A DNA stretch of 64,000 bases from Oxyruncus cristatus (taxonomy: Eukaryota > Chordata > Aves > Passeriformes > Cotingidae), in contig VXAY01003761.1 in assembly GCA_013399855.1 (NCBI GenBank), forward strand, positions 1-64,000. The letters run 5' to 3'. Made by a program: the position numbers and the translations under genes. The notes beneath the pieces were generated by a model that had not been told where the DNA came from, did not search any database, and saw nothing but the letters and a program-made list of their open reading frames with translations. Positions 1-12,121 of the stretch are shown here, in pieces (the stretch's first letter is position 1; each line of letters opens with the position of its first letter).

Positions 1-3000
1 TGCTCTTGCGCATTCAAGACTTCAATGCTATCCTGGTGCTTACTGTGTTCATGTCAGAAAAATTAGATTAGCCTGTCTGTTAAATCTTACTTCTACTTCT
101 TATAAAAAGTTTATATATGCTTGAAGTTAACCTTAAATTTGTTTTAGTTTAACAGCAGCATATTTCATGTGGTTTTTCGTTTCCAAATGGGCTGCTTGGC
201 TGTCAAGAATGAAAACCCCCTGGTTTTTGGGAAGTATGAAAGAGAGCACAACCCTCTTGAACAACTTCATACAAACCTGTACATATAAGGATCTTTTCAT
301 TATGCATATCAAGTGGTTTTACTATTCATGCTATCTCTTCACCTCAGCCTCACTTCACCAGGGCCACACACACAAGTTTTCTTTCCTATTCAAACCACCA
401 CAGCTAAGTATGAATAATAAGAGAGTTGACAAAGACATAGAGGTGAGGACAAAATCAGGGACAAGACTTGAGCTGGGTGAGGAAAAGGGCTGCGGGAGTG
501 GAGGGTTTAATAGTTAGAAGAAGCTGGGGGAGATAAACTGGTCCTGTGGGGCAGTGATGCGAAGGACAGCAAAGGGTGCTGGAATGGCAAGAGTCAGAGT
601 TAAGTTGGGAGGTCTCAGCAACTGGCAAGAGAGCACTGACATCTGTTTAGGCAGTGCTTAAAAGCTTAAAATTTCATTATCTGGCTGCATCTTACCCATT
701 CTGGGAGGCACTTGTGTATTGCTGAGACTGTGTTCAGAAGTGCCCAAACATAAGGGAAAAATAGATGAAGATGTTACAGCAGGGACAGTATTTGTGACAG
801 CATCTTCAAAGTTCAATAAATATTTCACTGAAGTAACCATGCAGCAGAGGACCCTTACAAAGGGTCACACTTACAAAGAGTGACTTTGCTACAGCTGGAG
901 AATGAGTTCAGGAGGTGTGGTCTGCAACAGGGAGGCAGTCCTACTTTTAGTGACATTACAGTGCAGTCTGAAAGGCAGAATGACTAGTGATTTTTCTTAG
1001 TTTAAGACCAAAAAAATGCACTTTTGTCTACATCTTGATAAAACAAAAATCAAAGGCAAGTCTGTGAAAGAACCATAACCAAATGCTACTATCAGAGCTG
1101 AAGGCTTTGAACAAATAAGAATCAAAGTCAACATTCAAATCATTAAGGCTTTAAGACAGACCTAATTGTCCCAAGCATGCTTCTGCATCAGTAGGAAACA
1201 GGATATTGCCCAGTGTGCCAAAATGTATGCGAGAGAAAGATAAGTGTATGGGAGGAAGCACTGCCTGTGAGGGCAAGTTCTGCAGCACACAGGTACCGAA
1301 CCCAGCTTAGCAAGAGTTAAAAGCAAAGGCTGTGGCCATGCTGGGCATCTGCTGACCCTTCTTGGCAGCATGCTCCCTGGGGTGACAGCTGTGAAGAAGA
1401 GGGGTGCCACCCATGTAGTTCTGGCTAGTGATAAGGAGGCAGATGTTGGGCTTTTCGTCCTTGTAGAGAGCAGCTGTGTTCTGCATCACGAGCCTTTGCT
1501 GAGCAGGGTAGAGGAAGGTTGCAGCCTTGCAATGTGTGAAGGAACAGTTTGTCTAACATGTGGCTTGTTTTTCATGGATGTGATGTATTGGAAGCATTTG
1601 CCTTATTCCCTATGGAAATGGTGGACTACCAGCTGCAGAGCATAATTAATATTAGACTCAATCTCAAATGAGGTCATAATAATAAATATCATAAACATCT
1701 TAAAGTACATTTGATGGTCTCCTCCAACATCTGTAGTTTCCTTAGTATTTGTGGCAGTCATCACTTCATGGAACAGGAAAAGATTAATATTTTTGCTAAT
1801 AAAAATTAGTCCAGATTTTTTCTATCTTTCCCCTTCTCTATTCCTACACTAAATCTCCTAATCTTTTTTGAAGTAATCTGCTATTCAGATTCTTTTTGCT
1901 AAGGCCCATTTCCATCTAAGAAAATCTTATAAATGGAGAGGGAGTAAAACACCATGATACAAGGCAGACACTGTTTTGCAGTAGGATTTCTTAGATTCTG
2001 GCATAACAATTTCTCTGCAGTAAATGTATGTTTTCCATCAGACTTTGCTCTACCATGTGGCCTAATCTTCTTGATATTTTGCCCAACATATTATGAGCTC
2101 AAACTACTATTTCTTTCCTTTGTACAAGCCAGTAATATAAATGCTAGAGCAAATGGTATAAATCCCAAAGGAAAACACATATCTATTTCATTGGGGTTAT
2201 TGGTTGCCAATGGGAATAAACAGATTTTTGTCTTTGAAGAGTTCATTAGCTTCTAAGAAAAAAAAAAAAAGGCAATACAAAAAAACCTTTCTAACCTTGT
2301 AAACCTATTGGGACACAAACTCAAAACTTCATTTAGTGTTTTTGGGAGCGTCTGCTGACCTTGGCTTTGACAAACCCTGTGAGCTGTATTTTAGCCCACA
2401 CAGCTTAAGATACTCACAGTTAACTTAGAAGATATCCATTACTGCTTGTGTCCAAGATGAAAAAGGGTGTTGCTTTAGAAAACAACTGCCTGAGCTACCA
2501 TGATGAACTCCTCTGATCATCCCTATTGCCAGCTTTTCCCTCCTATCTGAATACTTACCTTTTCCTCAAGGTTGGCCAAGGGAATATCTTTCCTGGACAG
2601 TGTAAAGAACCCATCAGTATTCCTTTAAAATCCTGTCCCCCTTCAGAATTGCAGTGTATGAAGGAGCTGCAAACCCCCAGCAACCCTGTACTACTCTCTA
2701 TTAAACAAACGAACAGGCAAACAAACCAAACAAAAAAAATCCCTAGCAAGATATAATGGGTCAAATATTGTGATTCTTGCTTGATTTAAATTGCTCTCAA
2801 CAGTGAAAGGATGATTGTTCAAGAAAATACCAGTAAGTTCACTGGTTTTGTTTTCCCAGAAGGCATTCTCATCCTGCTGTTGGTCTTGTCCCCTGGAAGG
2901 AATTAATACCTCAGTTATTCACAATTTTATATACAAATGATTTATTTGATCCAAGACAATAGTACCAAAATATTCATAACAAGTGGTAAGCTCTTGAGTA

Positions 3001-4669
3001 GTATTTTTTTTCTATATTGGTAGAACTGATCAGAGAATATAACTTCAGGTTTTCTTGAGATATGAAATGTCTGTAGGTAGCATGACTATTAGTGCTCCAA
3101 GAACAAATCCACAGTAATCTCAGAACTCAGATTTTTATAACTATCATCTTTACATCATTTGACTTGTGGATGCCTTACACTCACCCACACTTGACTGCCT
3201 GCTTAAAAATACTGAAGATAACAGGTTCTTCCTTTCTCTTCACCTATAATTCATGAGTTTGTTTGAATTTTATGTCCAGCCCTTCTCCTGGCACAAGCAT
3301 TGGATGTTTTTTATATATAGTCTCAGCCTCACTGTGAAACAACCTGCAACTTGCAGTGTGTTATCAGCTGTTTCTTTTCTAATGTAATGCCATTTGCAGT
3401 TACTTACTGGATGTCAATAATAAGTATGAAAGGAATAAGATCACTGCCATCAACTGTAGAGGAAAAAAAAAAGAGGGAGAAATTGCCTACAATGTTTGAA
3501 CTACATTTTATTCTTAGTGCTGGTATTTTTTCACGTCCCTTTCAGGATAGTGACAGGACTGTGTCCAGATTTAGTGACCCAGCTCACTGTCAGCTCTGGG
3601 CCATCACGAAGCAGAACCCATGACCCTTTTTGGGTTTACACAATAAATAGTTATAGTCATATATAGTAGATCAAGCAACCAAAGCGTTTAGTCTTCAGAA
3701 AACACATTCAGCATTTTACAGCATGCCTCTCTGTGTAAATAAAGCAATTCTAAAACATTTTAAACCATTTAATAACAGATAAATTCATAATATCATCATA
3801 ATTTCTTCTGAGCAAATATTGTGGTTTCATGTGTACCATAGTCTCAGAATTTGCATATTTTTGTGGAGTCAAAACCAGAACCTGAAGATCTTGCACAGAA
3901 ATTTGAATTCAAGTATGAAATTTCTTTACTCATGCAAACAGAAGGAGCATAAAGATAGTGGCCTTATGTAGTGAACACACAACTGAAAGGGAGGACAACA
4001 GAGGAATAAACCAGAACTAAATTAGTATGTTACATTTCCAGAACAATTCTAAAATTGAATTCAAGGGCCAAGGCAGAATGGCCAGGTGGCATGAGAGTAT
4101 GGAACTAGAAATTATTATGTTAAAGATGAAAACAGATATTCACTAGTTTACTGCCCTAGGTCAGGAGAACTTCATAATCTTCATTGTAGAGTCCCGCAAC
4201 GTCCTCCCTTGTGGCACAGTCGGGCTCAGAGGAAGGTCTTTAACATAGAGTGAAAATCCAAGCTCATTTGTCGTGTTAATAAGATTCGTGTGCTACATGT
4301 TTGTGAACTATAAAACAACTTTTCCTTCCTAAACTGGAAGAAACTTATCCTTTTGAAAGCGGGGGGGGGGGGGCGGGGGAGAGAGGTTGTAAATATTATT
4401 AGATTATTGATCATAGGAATGTGATGGGAAATTGTTGTGATTGCAGCAGGTGCTATCCCAAGCTTTACCAAAAGTTGTTTCTAGCAGAGATCAAGAAGCA
4501 TTCTTGGTTTTCTACTACACAGAGTGAGATCCCACATGTAAGGAAGATCGGTGCAAAGTGAATGGTGATGAGAAGGGAGTTTTTGACAAATTGCCGATAA
4601 TCATAATGACACAAAAGCAAATATATATAAATTACTGGTATCTATGAGCTAAATATTTCTATGAAGAGT
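1..4669. other. Intergenic DNA, no gene recognised
   Basis: AT-rich unique-looking sequence. Open frames here are short (about 120 residues at most), lack recognisable domains and have no splice-compatible neighbours, so none is called. The only distinctive local feature is a G homopolymer run near 4.36 kb. From gene order known in other vertebrates this would be the ISOC1-side flank of ADAMTS19, but nothing in this stretch itself shows that. Confidence 0.6.
4361..4379 (+). repeat. Poly-G tract
   Basis: Thirteen consecutive G, one C, then five G. Such runs are prone to length error in sequencing and could form G-quadruplex structure on the + strand, although with a single break the tract is better described as a homopolymer. 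No gene or promoter signal lies next to it. Confidence 0.9.
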
Positions 4670-4802
4670 AGAAAAGGCCTTGACACTGTTCAGCAGTCAC
4701 TAAGCATTGGAATGTTATCAACAGTTTTCATCACAAACCCAAAACATAGCACCATACAAACTGCTATGAAGAAAATTAACTCTATCCCAGCCCTAACCAG
4801 CC
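4670..4802 (-). mobile_element. Endogenous retrovirus LTR fragment (one end only)
   Basis: This stretch aligns by eye with the right-hand end of the longer LTR at 5263-5759: both carry an AAAAGGC..TTGA block, a CAGCA block, a 'TTAT..A(C)..TTTTCA.CACA..CC' middle and an 'AACTCTA.CCCAG' block before a final ACCAGC. I recognise the pattern as a common avian retroviral LTR, here on the minus strand. Only the part equivalent to the LTR's 5' end remains, so it is a truncated relic with no coding capacity. Boundaries are uncertain by about 10 bases. Confidence 0.7.
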
Positions 4803-5262
4803 AAGTCTGTCCATAATTTCTGTCACACTTGCAGTATTTATTAAAAATAATTTTTATTTTAAGATACAGCTTTCAAAGTGTCAATGAATATAGGTGCTGA
4901 CATTTTGGGATGGCTTCCAGCTTTAAAAAAATCAAAACAGAAACAGTAGATGTCTCAGCATTTGTTTGTGAAATTCTGATGCTCCAACCTTGCAAGTTGA
5001 ACTCACAGGCAATTTCTGCTGAAGGCTGAAGCACTTTTATTATCCATGTGTGAATTTTTCAGGTATAAGCCTAACTTTTATAGTATAAGAAAGTACACTT
5101 TTACAGTGCAAGAAATCCTCACCTTCTTTACGGAATGACGAGTTCATTTCTTGAGTCATGTGCATTTTCATTGGCTTTATGTAACCTTGATGACAGGATC
5201 CAACAGAAGTTTGTAGATTCTGTAGGTATTCTGTAGGTCCTGTAGTTACTGTACTGTGATGC
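4803..5262. other. Spacer between two LTR remnants
   Basis: About 460 bases lying between two same-orientation LTR relics. No retroviral reading frame, primer-binding site or polypurine tract could be recognised. It may be ordinary host DNA separating two independent insertions, or degraded internal proviral sequence. A short degenerate repeat of the word CTGTAGGT occurs at about 5218-5245. Confidence 0.5.
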
Positions 5263-5759
5263 TGTAGTGGTTTAACCCCAGCCAGCAACCAAGCACTACA
5301 CAGCTACTCACTCATTCCCGTGCCAGCTGGGTCAAGGAGAGGTTTGGAAAGGTAAAAGGTAGAAAACTTGTGGGCTGAGATAAAGACAGTCTAATAGGGA
5401 AAGCAAAAGTTGCACACACAAGCAAAACAAGGAATCCACTGCTCCCCCCTGGGCAGGCAGGTGTTCAGCCACCTCCAGGAGAGCAGGGACCCATCTCGTG
5501 TAACAGTTACTGGGGAAGACAAACATCATCACTCCAAAAGTCCCTCCCTTCCCCCTTCTCCTCCCCCCCNATGCACCCACAAATTCCTTGCCAGTATGGC
5601 AGTATAAAAGCAGAAAAGGCATTGATTCCGTGTAAGCCCTGCTCAGCAATAATAAAAACATCTCTATATTATGAACCCCATGTTCAGCACAGATCCAAGT
5701 ACAGCCCCATACTGGCCACTGTAAAGGAAATGAACTCTACCCCAGACAAAACCAGCACA
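5263..5759 (-). mobile_element. Solo LTR of an avian endogenous retrovirus, internally deleted
   Basis: The 497-base block begins TGTAGTGGTTTAACCCC and ends ACCAGCACA, so on either strand it reads TG...CA, the canonical retroviral LTR termini. The sequence is one I recognise as a widespread bird LTR, inserted here in minus orientation. The 5-base flanks are GATGC on the left and GACGT on the right; these agree at three positions and could be a decayed target duplication, but this is weak. A poly-C run with one undetermined base at 5570 sits where I expect a further segment with the LTR's TATA region, so the copy looks internally shortened or misassembled. No coding sequence is present. Confidence 0.8.
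5570..5570. other. Single undetermined base in a poly-C run
   Basis: One N follows seven C residues inside the LTR remnant. It probably marks a short unresolved assembly join rather than one ambiguous base. Confidence 0.9.
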
Positions 5760-8700
5760 GACGTTTTTTTTTTGCGCATGGTGGAAGTAATGTACCTTGG
5801 TTGTACTCTTACAAAAACAAAATGAAAATTTTAATTCATTCATGTCCAGCTAGGTCATCTTCTCCTGGTTGCTAGGCTGGCTGCATCAGGATTCATCAAA
5901 CATAGGTTGCACCACAATTTCTTCCACCTTTCCAGGTGCTGCTGCTGCTTCTTTTCCTGCTGGGCATTTCTGGCATTTCTGATTCCAAGCCCGAACAGGC
6001 CTAACAGTGTCTATTAATTCTGGTTCCTCTCTGCACACCCTAAATCTCACTTAATATTAGAGTGTTGGATTAGCTGGAAGTAGTGGTTTAATACAACATT
6101 ATAGTTTCAGGTACAGTTAAGAACATTAACATTTACTTTAATGTTAGACACCAACACCACTTGTCAAGCAGTGGTACATTATCAGAACACTAACCTCACT
6201 ACCCAATTGCATGTTTCATTACATTATTGACCATGAGATATCCTCAGCCTTTCTGAATTGCCATCAAAAATTCACAGCATTTTGCTGTCCATTTATGGTG
6301 CCCCTTACTTAAAACTTTAGTCGCATGGTATATAAAAAACGACCAATGAATTTCCCTTGCTCCAGTAGCTTACCAGACATATTTGTTCTACAATTTTCCC
6401 ATTTCCTATTTCAACAAACAGCAATGTTTTATTTTTTAAACAATTTCATTTAGCTGAGTAAAATGCTTCTACTTGAACAGATCAAGTGTGAAGAAACTTA
6501 CTACACTGGGCAATTGTAGTACCCATATGAACAACAAATCCTCTGAACAGCTGAAGTGAATAATTAGGATCGTTAAGGACCCAGCTTATTTACTGTGCCT
6601 TTCTCTGGATCTTGCTTTTCATAGAGGACTGGAGATAGCAACAGTATAGTATTCAGAGTCTAACTCCAATTAAAAAAGACCCAAACACATAATGATTAAG
6701 GATTTCCTAGTTAAAGGCTGGATCACTTTCTGGTCCAGACTGGCTATAAATAGCTCTGGAAAACATTTGTTTTGCTGTCTATTAGACTCCAGTAAACCAT
6801 TGTTCTCACATTTATAGGTGCAATGCTACCTAACAGCCCTTTTCAAGACTTAGCGTAGCAATATCCTGAAATATCACAGGAGATAACTGGACTGTCAGTG
6901 ACAAAGATGCTGGTAAAGGCTGTTCTATGCCATGACTGTTCAAAAAAAAAAAAAAATTGTTAGCTTTCTTTTCCATGACATCTGTGACATCTCAGTCAGT
7001 GACTAGTTCCAAGTAATTGTCTACTCTTGGGGCTGGTTGAGTGTTTCATGATGAGAATTTTTTGTTATACTTGGATAAACTCACTAAAACTCAGAACTGA
7101 CTTTTGGCTTGCAAAGAAAAAGGCTGGCTTCAGAAAGGACAAATGTTTTTTTAGCTTGAGTTTTGGTCAACAGTATCTCTTGGTGAGACTGTAGAAGCAC
7201 TGGGGGAGTTTCAAACTGATAAATAAACCAAACACACAAGTTGCTTTTGATCAATGAGATTAGTGGGACAAAGCAAGATACCATTCATTTGTACTCTGAA
7301 CTCATGAAAACTTGCTTTAATTCTCAATTCTCTGTGCACTGACAAATTCTTTGTTTACCAGCTTCCTATCAAACATTCCTCCTATGACAACACATGTATT
7401 CAGAACAAAAAAAAATCTAGAAACTTATTTTTCTCATGTTTTATGTTCTGTGGCACAATACTGTGCCAATCCCTGACACTTGCTTGCCACCTCACAATAA
7501 ATGAGAATAGAATGCAAACTCTAGCCATTGATGCTTAGTGAACAAAAGGGTCATTAACCATAGTCCAACATGCAAAGATAAAACCAGCTTGGAGTAATTT
7601 ATTTAAATTATTTATAGACTAAGAACAATCTTCTGGATCTTGTAATCCTGTTTTCAACAGAATTTGTGATGGCGATAAAGTTGTAGTGTCTGTATCTGTG
7701 ACTCAGCTTCATGTTGCAATTTACTAGATACAACAACAGTAGTCCTCTTGTCTCTTTTGTTCAGGGTGGGCAAACAAGCTCATAGGGAATGATAATAAGC
7801 AGAATTAGCCTTATAAAATCTCATCATAAGAGTTAATGGCATTGTCCTAACTTCTATTAGGGGGTTTGTAACTGTGGACTCTGTCCCAGAGCTTTCCACT
7901 GAGAGAATTACAAGGATTTTTTTAGGCAGAATTTCTCAGAAAGAAAACTTCTACAATGTTAAGCATTCATTTAATTTTCAGACGTAATAAAAAGTTTGGG
8001 TTTCTATTCTGATCTTGTTTTTTTGCTTCTGAAATTTCCTTATTTTATTGGTTCCCATGTGACTCAACGACAGCAACTCTCAGAAGGGGGCTACCAGGAC
8101 AGGTGAGAAGGTCTTCATCACTCAAGCTAAGACTCACTGTTTAATCATGAGAAATGGGAAGCGAAATCTTTCTTTAGTGAAAGGTTCTCCATAGTTTAAG
8201 ATCCCAGAGGGGGTTATTCTGGTCTTTTGTGAAGATGCTAATGGGTGAAATCCTTAGGAAATCTCTGTTTTTCACAAAAGGAACTCCAATTTGAACTATG
8301 CTAAATTGGAATCATTACTAGGACAATCCTGGCAGAACTGACAAAAATGACTGATTTATTTCTTGCCCTCTGATCCCCGATGCGCCTCTTGTTCGGGTTA
8401 CAAATAAACAATGTCCTGTTTTTGTCATGCAATAGTGAGACCAAAGGGCCTAGTCCTTGGACAAAATTTTCAAGTGTAATACTCAGGGACTCTCCACTCC
8501 TTTTCCTATGGGATTAGACTGGACTGCCTGCGTACAATTCTACCCCTGCATAAGCAGGTTCATCACTAAGAATGCTTCCCAGTGTCTGTCCTCTTGTTGC
8601 ACATACAGGGCTTTGGAGCAAATTCTGTTGTTCCAGTGTGTTTTGTTCAACTTCCATTTATTTGACATTTGTAGCGGTAAGTCTGTTTGGCTCTGTCATT

Positions 8701-9836
8701 ATTGTGATTTCTCTCTTTTTTTACTGAAACAACCATTTCTTTGTTTTTTCCCCCGTTCCCATATTCACTCCTCATACCCTCCAGGTAGCCAAATTTCCCT
8801 AGACACTCAAATCTTAACCTTATAAAAGACCCTATTTCTTCCTCTGGGGTGAATAGTAAGACACCATTTTTCTTTGTGTGTCTGTCCGGTCCTGATGCTT
8901 TTCACAATCACTTACTAAAACCTACTGAAAGTATTGTATTTGGGGGTGTGCCCAGGGGAAAATATTCTTGCTCTCAGAGGATTTTAAATTGTTCCTGGTA
9001 TCCTTGTTTTTATTGAACATAATCTAACAGTAAGCTTCAAATATATGTCCAGAACAAAGCTGGACACTGAGTTCACTCTAACTTTCATGGCACAAATTCA
9101 AAAACTTGTTACGATTGAAGGGAAACATGGCAATTCAGGCACATATCTTTCCGTGCAATTAAGCCATACCTCTGGATTGTTCCTGGCACCTCAGAGCTGG
9201 AATCCTCAGTTTGTACAGAGAAAAATACAAACTTCTTGGTACGCCTCTCCTCAGACCATGAACAAACACATTATGCTCACTACTGGTTCTGTATTTTTGT
9301 TGATTAAATGAAAACTGAGTCTTTCTAAATGGTTCACATCACCTGAAGTTGAAAAACATTACTGTTTCTTGTCACCAAAAAAGAAAGCAAAAACACTAAA
9401 GCACTGTATGAAGCAAAACAACTTCGGAATGAAAATCAAGAAAATAAATCTTTGAGATAAAATACCTTCATTTCTTATACAAGAACTCGTTTGAAACAAA
9501 CATCATGCTAGAGGGGAAAAAAACAAAAACAAAAAAAGAAAGAAGCAAACCCCCAAGTTGTTCCTACATGAGTCAGTTTTGAAAAGACACCAGCAAGTGC
9601 CAAAATTCAGGTATATATTGGCACATGAAAATGTCCAATCTAGGACCATATTACAACCCACCCTCATAGTCGTAAAACTATGATTTTAATTTACGTGATT
9701 ATGATTTTAATATAATGCAATATTGGCTCCCAGGTGGTAGCAGTGAACGAAAAGAATGATACCTGCATGTGAAGGTGTAGAGAAGGTTTTGCAGAAAAGG
9801 GATGCAATTAATTGTTCACTGAGATAACCATCTATT
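5760..9836. other. Intergenic DNA, no gene recognised
   Basis: AT-rich sequence with short A and T runs. No open frame has recognisable domain content. The longest, at 8457-8825 on the + strand, is Phe- and Cys-rich with no known motif and reads like chance translation of T-rich DNA. No RNA gene or repeat family was recognised. Confidence 0.55.
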
Positions 9837-9946
9837 TCACAGAATCATTCTGCCATACAATCACAGGCACAGAACCACAGAATGGTTTGGGTTAGAAGGG
9901 ACCTTAAAATCATCTAGTTCAAACCCCCCTGGCATGGACAGGGACT
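9837..9946 (-). mobile_element. CR1 LINE 3' tail, minus strand
   Basis: Repeated CACAGAAT-like octamers are followed by GGTTTGGGTTAGAAGGGACC, then the conserved ATCATCTAGTTC and a C-rich block. This is the reverse complement of the avian CR1 3' terminus, whose retrotransposition tail is made of ATTCTGTG-type octamers. Only about 110 bases remain, typical of the severe 5' truncation of CR1 copies. The octamers at 9837-9875 are partly degenerate. Confidence 0.88.
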
Positions 9947-12060
9947 AAACCAATTTTGACTGTAATTGACCCACTGTATATAAAAAAAAGTAAATAAATT
10001 AATATCTCAGAAGAGATTAGTTGTCTTACTAGATGTCCAAGTACATAAAAGTTAGGAACAGCAATATGTGCATAAAAATAATCTTGTTCATAGTCTCAAA
10101 ATTTTTTTTTTGATTGTATTTAATAAAACTTTTTCTCTTTCTGTCAGTATTGCTTTCCTAATTTTTGTCCAGTGAATTGGCTGGGCTTTTGGATAGTGAA
10201 AGCCAGGGCTTGATCCAACAGCTACTGAAGCTAATGGAAAAGTCTACCATCCGCATGGCTGTATAGAACCAGAGCCATCTTTACTACTAGAGGGCTAGCA
10301 ACAGTTTTCCAAAGTGTTCATTCTACCTGCTATTTTATTTCTAGCTACTACCACCAATCTAGTTTTCTGATAAAGTTCTATGCTTCCTGGTTCTTAAAGC
10401 AGTCTTGTTTTCAGGTTTACTCTTGTGGTTTTGCTGTGGGATTTTTTTTCTCTCTTTTGTTTTTTTTCCTTCACATAATCTTTAAAAATTCCTCTAGACT
10501 TGACAGCTTCTATAAATTCAGTCTTTCATTGCCCCTGACAGAACAAATATTCTACTTTTTTTTTTTTTTTTACTGATAGAATTGAAATAAGCATTGAATT
10601 CCTGTTTTTGTTTTTTTTTTTAAGATATCCTCTGGCTATTTTGTTTTTGTGCTTAAAGTTCTGCATTCCCTCTCTGCTCTTTTAAAGAAACTCCCATGCT
10701 GAGCTGAGTAACTCTAACCAGTGATTTTTGACATCATATTGTTGGGATTTTAGCTCTCCCTTTAAATCACCTTATCCTTAGCACAAGATTTATTTTTTTT
10801 TTTCTTTTTCCTCCAGACTGTTGAAATTGTCTGTATTTTGGAGAATAAGAGGGAGTTATTATGATCTTACTCTGTTATCATTCAACCTCATGATCCTATT
10901 CAATGAATTCAGACACACATCTACTGTAAAAACAGTGAATCATCTCTGACTGCAACATGCTCCAGCACTTCAGTTTCACATACAGCTGTAAGTCTGTATC
11001 TGCTCCTAGATTTTCACACAGAAAATACACACTTTCATTTTGCTACTGAGTACCTGCCCACAATTTATCCACGTGTTTCGTGGGCACCGTATCTCTACCC
11101 ATGACAAAGGTTAAGGGACAGCAATATATGATTCTGTATTAAATGCTTACTTTAATCACTGTGGTGCTGGTCACTGCAATGGGGAGCAGGAAGGTTGCTC
11201 TGAGTGGTTTCTAGGGAGCGCAAAGGAGAAATGATGAGAGCTCAGTAGCCTTCCCAAGCCCTTTCCGAGACATCACCCTCCCCTTCCTTGTTGCACGAGT
11301 GGAACAGAGACAGAAAGTTAGAAAGACATGAAGGAAAATGTAAATGCATAAGAAAACTAAAGGATGATGATGATGAGAAGCTTTATAACTACCCTTAGAG
11401 AGCCTGAGAACCTGACCTCTCCAGTAAATGTCTCACTTCCTTCCAAAGCATGGCTCATGAAAATATATTTGCTCTCTCTTAGCAGATCTATTTTCTATTC
11501 TTGGTTGCATAACCCTGAGGTTGGGAAAACCAGAATAAAAGTTGCCAATAAAATTCAGTTTGGGTTCCTTTCACACAAGCATCATGAACTATTCCCAAAA
11601 AAAGTTAATACTTGTAGTAACCATGATGTTTTTGCAGGCAGACATTTGGTAAGATCATTGTATTTGCTTGCAGTCAGACAAGGCAAAGTGAGATTATTAT
11701 AGGAGCAGGTGATTTTTTTTTATTATTTTTTAGTAAGTATTGTGCTCTCTGTGGAACTACTTCACCTTGTCTATTCAAAAATTGTAGTCTACAGTCTCAT
11801 ATTTTAATGATTTTTTTTTGTTAGCTATAAAATTTAGACAGAGGATTTACTAAAAAGATAGTATCTACCATTTCTACAAGCAATTGAAACTGAAGGCCAT
11901 TTGAAATAACCAGGATTTATAGCTGTCACATGTTAATAATATGGACAGCCATTAGTCTGGCTTGTGACTACAGAGTCTGCTAAGAAGATGTTTCCTCATG
12001 CTGAACACGAAAGATACAGGAAATCACGCAGAGGCAGAGAACACTCTCAAATACAAATTG

Positions 12061-12121
12061 TAGATAATACATGGAATATACCTCACATTTTATTCTAGAT
12101 AACACATGGAATATACCTCAC
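12061..12121 (+). repeat. Two-copy tandem duplication, 35-base period
   Basis: A 26-base word starting TAGATAA and ending TACCTCAC occurs at 12061-12086 and again at 12096-12121, with one difference (T versus C at the eighth base). The intervening nine bases are ATTTTATTC. The near identity suggests a recent local duplication, for example by replication slippage. Confidence 0.92.

Noticed and set aside
12061..12121. Short direct repeats considered as a CRISPR-like array
   Set aside because: Only two copies, in a vertebrate genome, with no regular spacers; the same applies to 53388-53441.
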